Assembly: GCA_021014325.1 (NCBI GenBank)
Contig: CM037462.1
Coordinates: forward strand, 12,196,501-12,260,500
Source of the DNA: Plazaster borealis
Taxonomy: Eukaryota; Echinodermata; Asteroidea; Forcipulatida; Labidiasteridae
DNA: 64,000 nt
Direction of reading: 5' to 3'
Shown one piece after another: positions 40,301 through 44,010 of the stretch (position 1 is its first letter; every line of letters starts with the position of its first letter). The translations under genes and the position numbers were made by a program. Under the pieces are notes generated by a model that searched no databases, had not been told where the DNA came from, and was given only the letters and a program-made list of their open reading frames with translations.

Positions 40301-41823
40301 GTTTTTTCTTTCATCATTTTCTTGCAACTTCGATGACCAATTGAGCCCAAATTTTCACAGGCTTGTTATTTTATGCATATGTTGGGATACACCAAGTGAA
40401 AACACTGGTCTTTGACAATTTCCAAACGTGTTCAGTGCCTTTAAACATATTACTACTTCATACGCACGGACTAGTAATCCGTACGTACTGTTTCCTTTTC
40501 CGAGCATACAAATTACTATGCCTACAGCTGATAATAAGGCCGAGCAAAAAAACAAAACATGTCTAGCGTCCGTGTTCCTGAAAAAATGGAGGCGGGAGGG
40601 AACTTTTAAACTTTTATTTTTATGAGATGGTTGCTATTCTTTTTAATTTCAAACAACCATTTGTTTTTCCCCCTGTTCAGCGCACAATTAAGCAAGAAAC
40701 ATGTTAGACAAGACATTGAACATGTTTACAGTGATTGTATTTATAGTTTATTCAGTAACAAGATCCCTAAATGTGTAGCTCACTTTCACAAGTGTAACTG
40801 AACTATCGTTTTTTAACCACATAACCGGCACTGGCTAAGTTCCAAGTTGCTATATTTTCTGATGGATTAGTTGACATTTTATGGTTTTTAAACCTCATTT
40901 TGAATTGGTAAAAATTAAAATAAAACCATGCTGCCACCAAAAGGAAGCGGGCGGGGACTCTAAAGATGGTGTTTTTTTGCCTAATGTGTTTAACAATAGG
41001 CAGTTTCATGATTTTGTTTTAATGCATCAGATCAGTAGAAATATGTTTACATCTTAAGTTTTCCCCACATTTTTAATACTAAATGATAAATCATTCATTG
41101 TGTGCACAGGAAGCGCAAGCATTCCATGGTTCCACAAAGTATTTACTGCATTGTGTCTAGTCTAGGTTTTGCTGGTGATTTTGTGTTACATTTAACTCCT
41201 CCCTCTTCACCATTGTTGTATTTTTAAATTGCCAGAACAGCATCTGCATGGGATTTAAAGAAACCTTTAATCAACCAATAAGTCTAATAATTAATAAATA
41301 ATTGGTCTCATTTGTATTCCACCTCCATCCATGGTTTGTTGTATTGACTCACTTGTGTGGGGCTTACACTTTTTACAGTACACTACACAGAAATAGTTGT
41401 ATTTGTATTGTATGTTTAGCAATGCATACTTACATCTATGCTGGCAGGTAAATCGGCCACACTGAAAGAGAAAATAGTTATTGTTCTTGTTATAACTTGT
41501 GTAAATATGTGATGTCGGAAATACACGACCATCCATCCATCCATAACAGTAATTACATAACCAGTACTATAGTAGGTCTTTTCAACGTTGACAACGTTAC
41601 GCAGCGAAATTTATCCACACACCTCGGAATGGCAAAGTGAAATAAGTAATGCTGGAAAACAAAACGGATTAAACCCCAAATATCCCAAACTGGGGCCATA
41701 CCTTTCCACTCGTCGAATTTGTGCCTTGGCCTGTCTTTTCCTGAGAGTGTGAGCAAGGAAAGCGCCTGTTACGACTGCCGCCGATAGCCGGCTTGACAGT
41801 AACTTGCTGAACATAGGCGCCAT
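4295..41823 (-). CDS. ABCD3: ABCD3/PMP70 peroxisomal ABC half-transporter, whole gene (23 coding exons plus one alternative exon)
   Basis: Joined exons give 2001 nt including the stop, or 666 residues; human ABCD3 has 659. ABCD3 is a half-transporter of the peroxisomal membrane that dimerises and imports long-chain, branched-chain and bile-acid-type acyl-CoAs. Seen in the translation: a basic N-terminal stretch (residues about 28-38), the ABCD-family EAA-like loop [14 protein letters not shown] (281-294), Walker [10 protein letters not shown] (480-488), a Q-loop glutamine (517), the signature LSGGEKQR (578-585), Walker B FAILDE (598-603), the D-loop SAVSVD (606-611) and the H-loop histidine 632. 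The protein ends in FGS, as in human. All 22 introns keep phase. The reverse-strand ATG at 41823 is chosen because it heads the conserved N-terminus; a second ATG lies three codons on. Possible minus-strand poly(A) signals are ATTAAA at 3896..3901 and AATAAA at 3122..3127, neither proven. Identity is very secure; exon 2 and the 3' end of the mRNA are the least certain parts. Confidence 0.96.
4373..5454. repeat. ABCD3 intron 22: dispersed repeat broken by an insertion
   Basis: The segments about 4555..4660 and 5115..5260 match 33790..33910 and 33915..34070 in order, so the ~450 bp between them look inserted. The inserted part has weak inverted ends (TTGCACC-AA... / ...TTATTGCAA). Confidence 0.5.
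5455..5511 (-). CDS. ABCD3: ABCD3 exon 22 (H-loop)
   Basis: A 57-nt exon, phase 0 at both ends, reading [19 protein letters not shown], identical to human over this span. The histidine in VSHR is the switch residue that contacts the ATP gamma-phosphate. The acceptor is ccgatgcag and the donor gtaaat. The exon is too short for ORF detection. Confidence 0.96.
5558..6720 (-). mobile_element. Helitron-like 3' end and adjoining repeat (copy 1)
   Basis: On the minus strand the sequence ends with a hairpin (AGTGTTTGTTCC-AACAAACACT), a six-base spacer and CTAG followed by T at 5557. CCGAACACC precedes the hairpin. The remaining ~1.1 kb is repeated at 9058..10870 with high identity. It lies in ABCD3 intron 21. 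Confidence 0.6.
7892..8258 (+). mobile_element. TTAA miniature element, family F
   Basis: About 367 bp with ends TTAAAGG... and ...GCGCCTTTAA. It is related to 63396..63742 in inverse orientation and, more distantly, to 61068..61443. A separate decayed relative lies near 12195..12475. The stretch 6721..7891 shows nothing I can name. Confidence 0.65.
8574..10870 (-). mobile_element. Helitron-like remnants, second and third copies
   Basis: A minus-strand CTAG terminus with hairpin occurs at 8574..8610. A longer copy of 5575..6720 starts at 9058 and has an extra ~550 bp inserted between about 10060 and 10610. A 45-bp tandem duplication (8447..8531, CGTACGAGCTTGGGAAGG) lies just before. Confidence 0.55.
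10890..11312 (-). mobile_element. Helitron-like 5' segment, minus strand
   Basis: Reverse-complement homologue of the heads at 44011..45060. It contains the CRE-like TGACGTAATGATTACGTCA and ends in the hairpin GTTCGGGC-TTAAT-GCCCGAAC. This hairpin also occurs three times at 43829..44000. Confidence 0.6.
11313..11703 (-). mobile_element. tRNA-Leu-derived SINE, minus strand
   Basis: On the minus strand the head reads GGCGTGTCGTGGCTGAGCGA, with GGACTCAAGCTCTGG (Leu-type anticodon arm) and GGTTCGAGTCC (B box). A common body and an AT-rich tail follow. Other copies are at 31355..31770, 34238..34675, 36790..37010 and 60215..60595. It is in ABCD3 intron 21; 11704..12892 has no other named feature. 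Confidence 0.8.
12893..12997 (-). CDS. ABCD3: ABCD3 exon 21 (Walker B), non-canonical GC donor
   Basis: Reads [20 protein letters not shown] then [15 protein letters not shown]. It carries Walker B with the catalytic glutamate (FAILDE) and the D-loop. The exon ends GGGAG|gcaagt, the usual context of a GC-AG intron; no GT nearby keeps the frame. The next intron is the longest in the gene (7.4 kb) and full of Helitron-like and SINE sequence. Confidence 0.94.
13639..13734 (-). CDS. ABCD3: ABCD3 exon 20 (ABC signature)
   Basis: Reads [20 protein letters not shown] then [12 protein letters not shown]. It contains the ABC signature LSGGEKQR, which closes on the ATP of the partner subunit. The acceptor is gcctcttcag and the donor gtaagt. 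I see nothing of note in the next intron (12998..13638). Confidence 0.97.
14877..15442. mobile_element. Inverted-repeat DNA element, family D (copy 1)
   Basis: 566 bp bounded by TAGACTGTGCAAGTCTCGCG and its inverse (...GACTTGCACAGTCTA). The second copy at 31992..32699 shares ends and subterminal parts. No transposase frame. It lies in ABCD3 intron 19; 13735..14876 holds only AT-rich sequence and an AAT microsatellite near 14380. Confidence 0.75.
15457..15846. repeat. 390-bp near-perfect palindrome (fold-back element)
   Basis: The left arm from TTAAAGGGACACGTTGCC pairs along nearly 190 nt with the right arm ending GGCAACGTGTCCCTTTAA. The centre is at about 15648 (GAGTCAAAGTTGACTC). TTAA at both ends suggests a TTAA miniature element. 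It is transcribed in ABCD3 intron 19. Confidence 0.88.
16263..16376 (-). CDS. ABCD3: ABCD3 exon 19
   Basis: Starts [20 protein letters not shown] and continues [18 protein letters not shown]; human has [26 protein letters not shown]. It is the helical part of the nucleotide-binding domain. The donor is gtgagt. The next 2.5-kb intron contains a 390-bp near-perfect palindrome and an inverted-repeat transposon. Confidence 0.96.
16445..17215. repeat. Tandem repeat of ~105-130 bp, about 7 copies
   Basis: Units contain GTTGACTGTGTACTGTGTAG, then CATTCACCACATG and ATATTGCAGGCTGGCATAG. Single diverged copies occur at 4440..4520 and 19545..19690. It is located in ABCD3 intron 18. Confidence 0.85.
17321..17694 (+). 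mobile_element. TTAA miniature element, family A
   Basis: Same structure as 2100..2473: TTAAAGGCACTGAACACG at the left, the inverse at the right ending CCTTTAA. It lies in ABCD3 intron 18. Confidence 0.8.
17954..18019 (-). CDS. ABCD3: ABCD3 exon 18 (Q-loop)
   Basis: Reads [20 protein letters not shown] then PQ, almost the same as human up to FYVPQ. The glutamine of the Q-loop is the last codon. The acceptor is tcttaaag and the donor gtaacc. The next intron holds a TTAA miniature element and a long tandem repeat. Confidence 0.96.
18455..18655. repeat. ~76-bp tandem repeat, 3 copies
   Basis: Three units built from ACTAGATTGTATCTCCACCA and CTACTCATGTACATGGTG in ABCD3 intron 17. Confidence 0.75.
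19002..19143 (-). CDS. ABCD3: ABCD3 exon 17 (Walker A)
   Basis: Reads [20 protein letters not shown] and on to [23 protein letters not shown]. It holds the P-loop GPNGCGKSS that binds ATP phosphates. The acceptor is tcctatttag and the donor gtaagt. The next intron holds a 76-bp triplicated repeat. Confidence 0.97.
19345..19423 (-). CDS. ABCD3: ABCD3 exon 16 (NAGNAG acceptor)
   Basis: Reads [20 protein letters not shown] then HQDHIIE, an acidic linker into the nucleotide-binding domain. The donor GA|gtcagt was chosen because it restores the phase and the human-like spacing before VPL-TPNGDV. The acceptor reads ctcag-cag: use of the second AG drops one alanine codon and keeps the frame. Confidence 0.88.
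19837..19925 (-). CDS. ABCD3: ABCD3 exon 15 (link to ATPase domain)
   Basis: Reads [20 protein letters not shown] then [10 protein letters not shown]; human has GFTARITELMQVLKDLNHGKYERTMV. It takes GG from either exon 14 copy. The acceptor is tatcgtag and the donor AAAG|gtcagt. Confidence 0.95.
19926..21948. repeat. ABCD3 intron between exons 14b and 15: simple repeats
   Basis: Contains a C10-A8-C5-(AAT)n microsatellite at 20440..20500 and a decayed family-E element at about 20655..20790. No other exon with conserved coding sense was seen. Confidence 0.6.
21949..22040 (-). CDS. ABCD3: ABCD3 exon 14b (alternative TM6 exon, proximal copy)
   Basis: A 92-nt exon reading [20 protein letters not shown] then [10 protein letters not shown], leaving GG. 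The acceptor is aatgattag and the donor gtgagt. Its start and end are closer to human ([20 protein letters not shown]) than those of 14a. Using both copies adds 184 nt and shifts the frame; using neither removes the last membrane helix and also shifts the frame. The intron between the copies is 415 nt. Upstream of exon 15, a 2-kb intron follows. Confidence 0.93.
22456..22547 (-). CDS. ABCD3: ABCD3 exon 14a (alternative TM6 exon, distal copy)
   Basis: A 92-nt exon reading [20 protein letters not shown] then [10 protein letters not shown], leaving GG. The acceptor is tgcttcag and the donor gtaagt. It aligns along its full length with exon 14b (21 of 30 residues identical) and with human DYYQSGRMLLRMSQALG. 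It is transcribed before 14b. Serine-glutamine at positions 13-14 matches human, whereas the first ten residues are further from human than those of 14b. No stop or damaged splice site is present, so it looks functional. Confidence 0.9.
23440..23575 (+). mobile_element. Probable non-LTR retrotransposon 3' tail
   Basis: AT-rich sequence ending AATAAAATGAAATGAAATG, i.e. a polyadenylation signal merging into a pentamer repeat, as at 3' ends of CR1/L2-type LINEs. No reverse-transcriptase sequence remains. Confidence 0.4.
23627..23724 (-). CDS. ABCD3: ABCD3 exon 13 (TM5)
   Basis: Reads [20 protein letters not shown] then [13 protein letters not shown]; human has [20 protein letters not shown]. 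It ends in phase 0, so either copy of exon 14 can follow. The plus strand shows a misleading open frame over this exon (23561..24217). The next intron holds a LINE-like 3' tail (23440..23575). Confidence 0.96.
23765..24985 (+). repeat. Tandem array of tRNA-like (SINE-like) ~120-bp units, ~11 copies
   Basis: Each unit carries TTGGCTCAGTGG (pol III A-box-like) and, about 40 nt on, GGTTCGAATCCCGCCTCGG (B box), as in a tRNA-derived head. Units begin near 23774, 23880, 24000, 24114, 24235, 24355, 24475, 24589 and 24708; the last two are decayed. Long open frames on both strands (to 218 aa) arise only from the repeats. It sits in ABCD3 intron 12, antisense to the gene. Confidence 0.85.
25122..25340. 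mobile_element. Miniature inverted-repeat element, family C
   Basis: Ends AAGGCCATGTCACACAGGGC and the inverse (TTGTGACATGACCT). A second copy is at 27747..27963. It contains GGCAACTTGGAGGCAACC near each end. Confidence 0.7.
25409..25478 (-). CDS. ABCD3: ABCD3 exon 12
   Basis: Reads [20 protein letters not shown] then IVK, leaving T of a tyrosine codon; human has VEHLHNFILFRFSMGFIDSI. The donor is T|gtaagt. The following intron contains the 1.2-kb tRNA-like tandem array. Confidence 0.96.
25605..26328 (+). mobile_element. SINE with an internal 35-bp VNTR (25697..26142)
   Basis: Starts with a B-box-like GAGAGTTCGAGTCCCGGTCG and ends in AATAATTATTATTA. In the middle is a ~13-copy array of TCACCAAGGAGTAAATGGGT-ACCTGTGTGAATG. 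The head before the B box is truncated. It lies in ABCD3 intron 11. Confidence 0.7.
26357..26516 (-). CDS. ABCD3: ABCD3 exon 11 (EAA-like loop)
   Basis: Encodes [20 protein letters not shown] and on to [16 protein letters not shown]. The [13 protein letters not shown] segment is the cytosolic EAA-like motif conserved in all peroxisomal ABCD transporters, which links membrane and ATPase domains. The acceptor is aatgtag and the donor gtgaga. Confidence 0.97.
27111..27294. mobile_element. Family B inverted-repeat element
   Basis: GCCCAATTTCATAGAGCTGC at the left and GCAGCTCTATGATT at the right, inverse of each other. It lies in ABCD3 intron 10. Confidence 0.75.
27619..27728 (-). CDS. ABCD3: ABCD3 exon 10 (TM3-TM4)
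   Basis: Reads [20 protein letters not shown] then [16 protein letters not shown], the third and fourth membrane helices. The acceptor region is short because a miniature element ends about 20 nt upstream of the exon. The following 1.1-kb intron contains a palindromic repeat (27111..27294). Confidence 0.96.
27747..27963. mobile_element. Family C inverted-repeat element abutting exon 10
   Basis: AAAGGTCATGTCACAGAGGG at one end and the inverse at the other (GTGTGACATGGCCT). Its left end is ~20 nt upstream (in transcript sense) of the exon 10 acceptor. Confidence 0.75.
28353..28476 (-). CDS. ABCD3: ABCD3 exon 9
   Basis: Reads [20 protein letters not shown] and then [22 protein letters not shown]. 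The [26 protein letters not shown] block is nearly identical to human ABCD3 and diagnostic of the ABCD family. The next intron has a C/A homopolymer run (28180..28216) and a miniature inverted-repeat element (27747..27963). Confidence 0.97.
29005..29165 (-). mobile_element. Truncated SINE (tail part)
   Basis: Shares GAGTCTTATAAAGCACAC, ACTCAAGGCACTTGAACA and GAGACCGATTTATGTAGCAC with the longer SINE copies; the tRNA head is missing. Confidence 0.65.
29406..29476 (-). CDS. ABCD3: ABCD3 exon 8
   Basis: Reads [20 protein letters not shown] then QYL, matching human [23 protein letters not shown] (the cytosolic coupling segment after TM2). The acceptor is tgcatacag and the donor gtaagt. The next intron has a truncated SINE at 29005..29165 and nothing else I recognise. 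Confidence 0.96.
29512..29583 (-). pseudogene. tRNA-Thr-like pseudogene
   Basis: The minus strand reads GGGCAAGATAGTTCAGTTGG, TAGAGCACCGGCACGTAAAC and GGTCACAGGGCCAAATCCTG. The A-box region and CGTAAAC anticodon loop resemble tRNA-Thr(CGT), but the B box is degraded (GGCCAAATCC) and the stems do not all pair. It lies in ABCD3 intron 7. Confidence 0.5.
30025..30249. mobile_element. Inverted-repeat miniature element
   Basis: GTCAGAGTACGTCATGAAAA at the left is mirrored by TTTCTCATGACATACTCTGA at the right, about 225 bp in all. A short CCCTAACCCTAACCCCT block is inside. Confidence 0.7.
30418..30990. repeat. 189-bp tandem repeat including the exon 7 donor
   Basis: Three units with exact 189-bp spacing between the CACTTACCTTCAG motifs (reverse complement of CTGAAGGTAAGTG) at 30602..30614, 30791..30803 and 30980..30992. 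The rightmost is the real exon 7 donor. Each unit also has ACCCGGTTTTAGAAATTGGT. Confidence 0.88.
30987..31013 (-). CDS. ABCD3: ABCD3 exon 7 (27-nt microexon, TM2)
   Basis: A 27-nt exon, phase 0 at both ends, reading ISLINNILK (human LISLVNNFLK). The acceptor is ttgtcaacag and the donor CTGAAG|gtaagt. The 3' end of this exon and its donor are the start of a 189-bp tandem repeat that carries two further copies of the same donor into the intron. Confidence 0.92.
31355..31770 (-). mobile_element. tRNA-Leu-derived SINE, minus strand
   Basis: The head (reverse of CGCTCGGCCACGCCACGCC) and the body GGTGCTGCAGCATATTCAGC match the copy at 11313. It lies in ABCD3 intron 6. Confidence 0.75.
31992..32699. 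mobile_element. Inverted-repeat DNA element, family D (copy 2)
   Basis: Bounded by TAGACTGTGCAAGTCTCGCG and ...GACTTGCACAGTCTA; 708 bp. Internal sequence only partly matches the copy at 14877. Confidence 0.75.
33047..33116 (-). CDS. ABCD3: ABCD3 exon 6
   Basis: Reads [20 protein letters not shown] then AMPA, aligned with the human segment leading into TM2. The donor is gtgagt. The following 2-kb intron holds an inverted-repeat transposon (31992..32699) and a SINE (31355..31770). Confidence 0.93.
33213..33760. mobile_element. SINE remnant split by a TTAA element (33349..33723)
   Basis: The SINE part ends ...GGTAGAACC, the family-A element runs TTAAAGGCACTG to its inverse end, and the SINE resumes AAAGGGTTTACAAGGTGCTG. 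The uninterrupted order is seen at 11440..11470. The remainder to 34230 includes the dispersed repeat shared with intron 22. Confidence 0.8.
34238..34675 (-). mobile_element. tRNA-Leu-derived SINE, minus strand
   Basis: B box GGATTCGAACCCGCACTCTG (as read on plus) and the head CCGCTCGGCCACAACACGCC; the body GGGGCAAACCCCTTCTCTTT is shared with the other copies. Located in ABCD3 intron 5. Confidence 0.8.
34979..35882. repeat. Tandem segmental duplication with two family-A elements
   Basis: The segment AGGAAACAATTATTCCTAAT to AGAATTGTCAAGG (34979..35097) recurs at 35441..35615, each followed by a TTAA element (35098..35440 and 35616..35882). The second segment has ~55 extra bases and its element is shortened internally. 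Confidence 0.8.
35883..36569. other. Intronic stretch without recognised features
   Basis: Short open frames on both strands lack codon bias or homology I can recognise. No repeat family is identified here. Confidence 0.5.
36570..36658 (-). CDS. ABCD3: ABCD3 exon 5 (TM1)
   Basis: Reads [18 protein letters not shown] then [11 protein letters not shown], the first membrane helix and the start of the luminal loop; human has [12 protein letters not shown] here. It leaves AG of a serine codon. The next intron is 3.45 kb and rich in repeats. Confidence 0.95.
36790..37010 (-). mobile_element. Decayed tRNA-Leu-derived SINE
   Basis: Contains ACTGATCAGAAACACCAGAG and CTTGAGTTCGGTGCGC, matching the anticodon-arm part of the better copies. 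In ABCD3 intron 4. Confidence 0.65.
37608..37968 (-). mobile_element. TTAA miniature element, family A (inverse orientation)
   Basis: Reverse orientation copy ending GTTCAGTGCCTTTAA; internal palindrome around CTTGCAAG is present. Confidence 0.8.
38046..38162. repeat. 19-20-bp minisatellite next to the exon 4 donor
   Basis: About six units of the type GGGATAACTAGCCAAAT. It starts ~15 nt inside the intron after exon 4. Confidence 0.8.
38177..38228 (-). CDS. ABCD3: ABCD3 exon 4
   Basis: Reads [18 protein letters not shown], matching the human stretch between VFF and the first membrane helix. The acceptor is tttacag and the donor gtaaga. A 19-20-bp minisatellite begins about 15 nt past the donor. 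Confidence 0.92.
38587..38803. mobile_element. Family B inverted-repeat element
   Basis: GTCCAATTTCATGGCTCTGC at the left and GAGCCATGAAATTGGGCTC at the right. A degraded tRNA-like stretch (GTCTTAACCGCTACACCAAC) follows. Confidence 0.65.
39317..39510. mobile_element. Family B inverted-repeat element, best copy
   Basis: 194 bp, GGGCCCCAATTTCATAGAGC to GGCTCTATGAAATTGGGCCC, near-perfect terminal inverses. Confidence 0.8.
39595..39656 (-). CDS. ABCD3: ABCD3 exon 3
   Basis: Reads [20 protein letters not shown] and leaves AA of a lysine codon. It aligns with the human linker ending KKERAVVDKVFF. The acceptor is ctctatcag and the donor is gtaggt. The following intron carries two palindromic repeats (39317..39510, 38587..38803). 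Confidence 0.88.
40068..40444 (-). mobile_element. TTAA miniature element, family A (inverse orientation)
   Basis: Ends TTAAAGGTATCGTACAGG and GTTCAGTGCCTTTAA; same interior as the copy at 2100. In ABCD3 intron 2. Confidence 0.8.
41434..41461 (-). CDS. ABCD3: ABCD3 exon 2 (28-nt microexon)
   Basis: A 28-nt exon between a good acceptor (tctctttcag) and a consensus donor (gtaagt), read as [10 protein letters not shown]. The phase fits on both sides: it takes the AG left by exon 1 and ends on a codon. The residues fall in the poorly conserved linker before TM1, so support is from splice sites and phase rather than homology. I recognise nothing in the following 1.8-kb intron apart from a TTAA miniature element at 40068..40444. 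Confidence 0.7.
41702..41823 (-). CDS. ABCD3: ABCD3 exon 1 (start codon, N-terminal targeting region)
   Basis: Encodes residues 1-40 plus two bases of codon 41. It starts [18 protein letters not shown], with a short hydrophobic stretch followed by the basic HTLRKRQAK, like the human N-terminus. The donor is AG|gtatgg. An in-frame TTG 18 nt upstream extends the frame but is not a credible start. The next intron is only 240 nt and holds nothing else. Confidence 0.9.
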
Positions 41824-41834
41824 CTTGTATTGAA

Positions 41835-41847
41835 AGGCCAAAGGTCA
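41835..41847 (+). promoter_or_regulatory. DR1-type nuclear-receptor site next to the ABCD3 start
   Basis: AGGCCAAAGGTCA is a direct repeat of two nuclear-receptor half-sites with one base between, one mismatch from AGGTCANAGGTCA. It lies 12-24 bp upstream of the ABCD3 ATG, in the 5' UTR or core promoter. DR1 sites bind PPAR/RXR and HNF4, and mammalian PMP70 is a peroxisome-proliferator-responsive gene. Binding here is inference. Confidence 0.4.
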
Positions 41848-43828
41848 AATTTGTAAAACATGACTCAATTTTCAAAATTATTGTAAGTATTAGACTGGAG
41901 CTCCATAGGCCTATAACAGCTGTAAACAAAATTGTCAAAAATTTGTAGGCCCAGCAATATCATATCGAGTAATGAAATGAGTCAATAGGCATAGGATGGG
42001 TTACCCTATTACCGTGGGGGTTAGGACGTTTTTCGATTAGAAAAAAATAAAAATAAACAATCTATAAAAAGTGTCAAGTTATTACTATTGTTGAAGTATT
42101 ACTTTCCACTTTGACATAAAAAAAATACATCGTTTATCTGATTAAATTCGTGCACGAAGTCTCTGAAAGTGTGCATGCGCCCGGAGTGATTCTGGAGGTG
42201 AGCCTCCTATTATCGTGGTAATCAGAAATAATTTTTTTAAATGAACTTTCTCTACATTGAAGGAGCTAAATCCAAAGATAATATTGAAGTATTTACCTAC
42301 TACTGGGATTACGATGTTAAACTTCCCAGCAGATGGACAAATTTTGTCTTTTAGGCATTTTAATTACCGAGTACCGACAATTTCCTTAGTCACCCCCCTG
42401 CGCTCAATTATGGAACAATCCGATGACGTAGATTTCAAGCGCAAAGTAGTAATCCGCGCAAGTTAAAACATAACTGCGCAAGTTCGAAATTGCGTGCATT
42501 CGCCTGCTACAAGTATTGTACTTGTGCAAGCATATCTGTAATTTGAGCGAGTTTTTACTTTGTGTGTTTAACTTACATATTGAGGGCGCCCTTTGCAAAG
42601 ATGCTGAATTTTTTAGCGTTTTTAGTTTCCTGTCCTTATTCGGACGCCAGACATTGGTTTACGTTTTTGAGGTGAAAACACATACTTTCGATGTCAATTT
42701 TTTTTTTACCGTGGAACAGGATCTGGGCACTGATATTTCAATGCACAGAACAACATTTAAGGTAAAAATGTTAATGATATAATGGCACTTTTGACAGACA
42801 TGGTCAGCGAAAATTCGTCCAGTTGGGAAAATAGCGTTTTTTTCAAGTTTTTTTCAATTTAAATTATTTCCGCAACAGTTCATTTTTTTTGTTTTTACCA
42901 GATCGGTAAAGGGTTCTTGGCTATCGATTCACCATATGAAAGTCGTCTATAGATAACGTTTTGACAACGAAAAAAGTGAATTTTCTGCTACCACGGTATT
43001 AGGAGTACCACGGTAATATGAGGCTTGACTATACATGATATTTGCATCAAATTGCACTGAATCTAAAGTTACTGACCTACCAAGCTAATGATTCGACTTA
43101 TTAAGAAAAGTTATGTAGTTGCAATTGAGTCATGTGTCTGGCTGGGAGCCCCGTAGCTCGCTTTATAAAAATGAGCTTACGTTTTCCTGAAAAGTTCATA
43201 GTGCTACAGTGTGTAAAACATCGCAGATAATTATTTTCAATCGATTTAAATGTTGTATTCACTTCGTCATCTATATTGCTCGATTTTGATTTGCGTCTAC
43301 TAAACAGAAAACACAGTCCCGTAACTAGCTAAAATAATGGTGCGAAAGTCTGTGATGGTCAATGACTCCCCTTGAGTGAGTATTGTATTTTTATATATTT
43401 ATTTATTTTATCTATTCAGACCTGTGTTTATTTATTTATTTATTTATTTATTTATTTCATAAGCGCACCGACCCTACGCATTAAGTTTGCCAAGTCACCG
43501 CCCGAACTGATCCGCGGATTTTGCCATAATCATTGGGGTCCTGATATAAGACCGTTTGTGTTCATGGTTGGTGGCCGGGCCCGGGGAGGGGGACTGGGGA
43601 TATTTGCAATTTCAAATATTATTTTAATCGAAAAGCAACAACACTTAAAGGGATTGTATGTATACGTTTGGTAATTGGAACCCACTGTTTGTTTCAATCC
43701 TATATTGTTGTAGATATATACAAAAAAACTAACCTGTGAAAATTTCATTTAAAGTACTATCGTTTTTGAGATATTGCCGAAAATCGGGAGCGGTTATGTC
43801 CATACGCATGCATTGTGTGGGGTTTTTT
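41848..43828. other. Upstream region of ABCD3
   Basis: No coding exon recognised. It holds a TGACGTAG at 42424, an ATTT microsatellite (43395..43460) and a partial TTAA-type element (43646..43795), related to 59645..59840. Confidence 0.5.
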
Positions 43829-44010
43829 AGGTGTTCGGGCATACAGCCCGGAACACCTCTTGTTTTTGTTCGGGTTTTTTTTTTTAGGTGTTCGGGCATA
43901 TAGCCCGGAACACCTCTTATTTTTGTTCGGTTTTTTTTTTTTTTTTAGGTGTTCGGGCATTCAGCCCGGAACACCTCTTATTTTTGTTCGGTTTTTTTTT
44001 TTTTACTTCT
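43829..44010 (+). repeat. Three tandem copies of a terminal hairpin
   Basis: Copies at 43829, 43886 and 43947 of AGGTGTTCGGGC-ATAC-AGCCCGGAACACCT followed by TCTTGTTTTTGTTCGG and a T run. The same hairpin ends the minus-strand element at 11312, so it is probably the 5' terminus of the Helitron-like family. Confidence 0.7.

Noticed and set aside
41824..41841. Upstream extension of ABCD3 from a TTG
   Set aside because: A nuclear animal gene would use the ATG at 41823, which starts the conserved N-terminus; the extension has no support.
42257..42782. Possible small upstream genes (69 and 88 residues)
   Set aside because: No homology, no splice structure and low-complexity composition; chance frames in AT-rich DNA.
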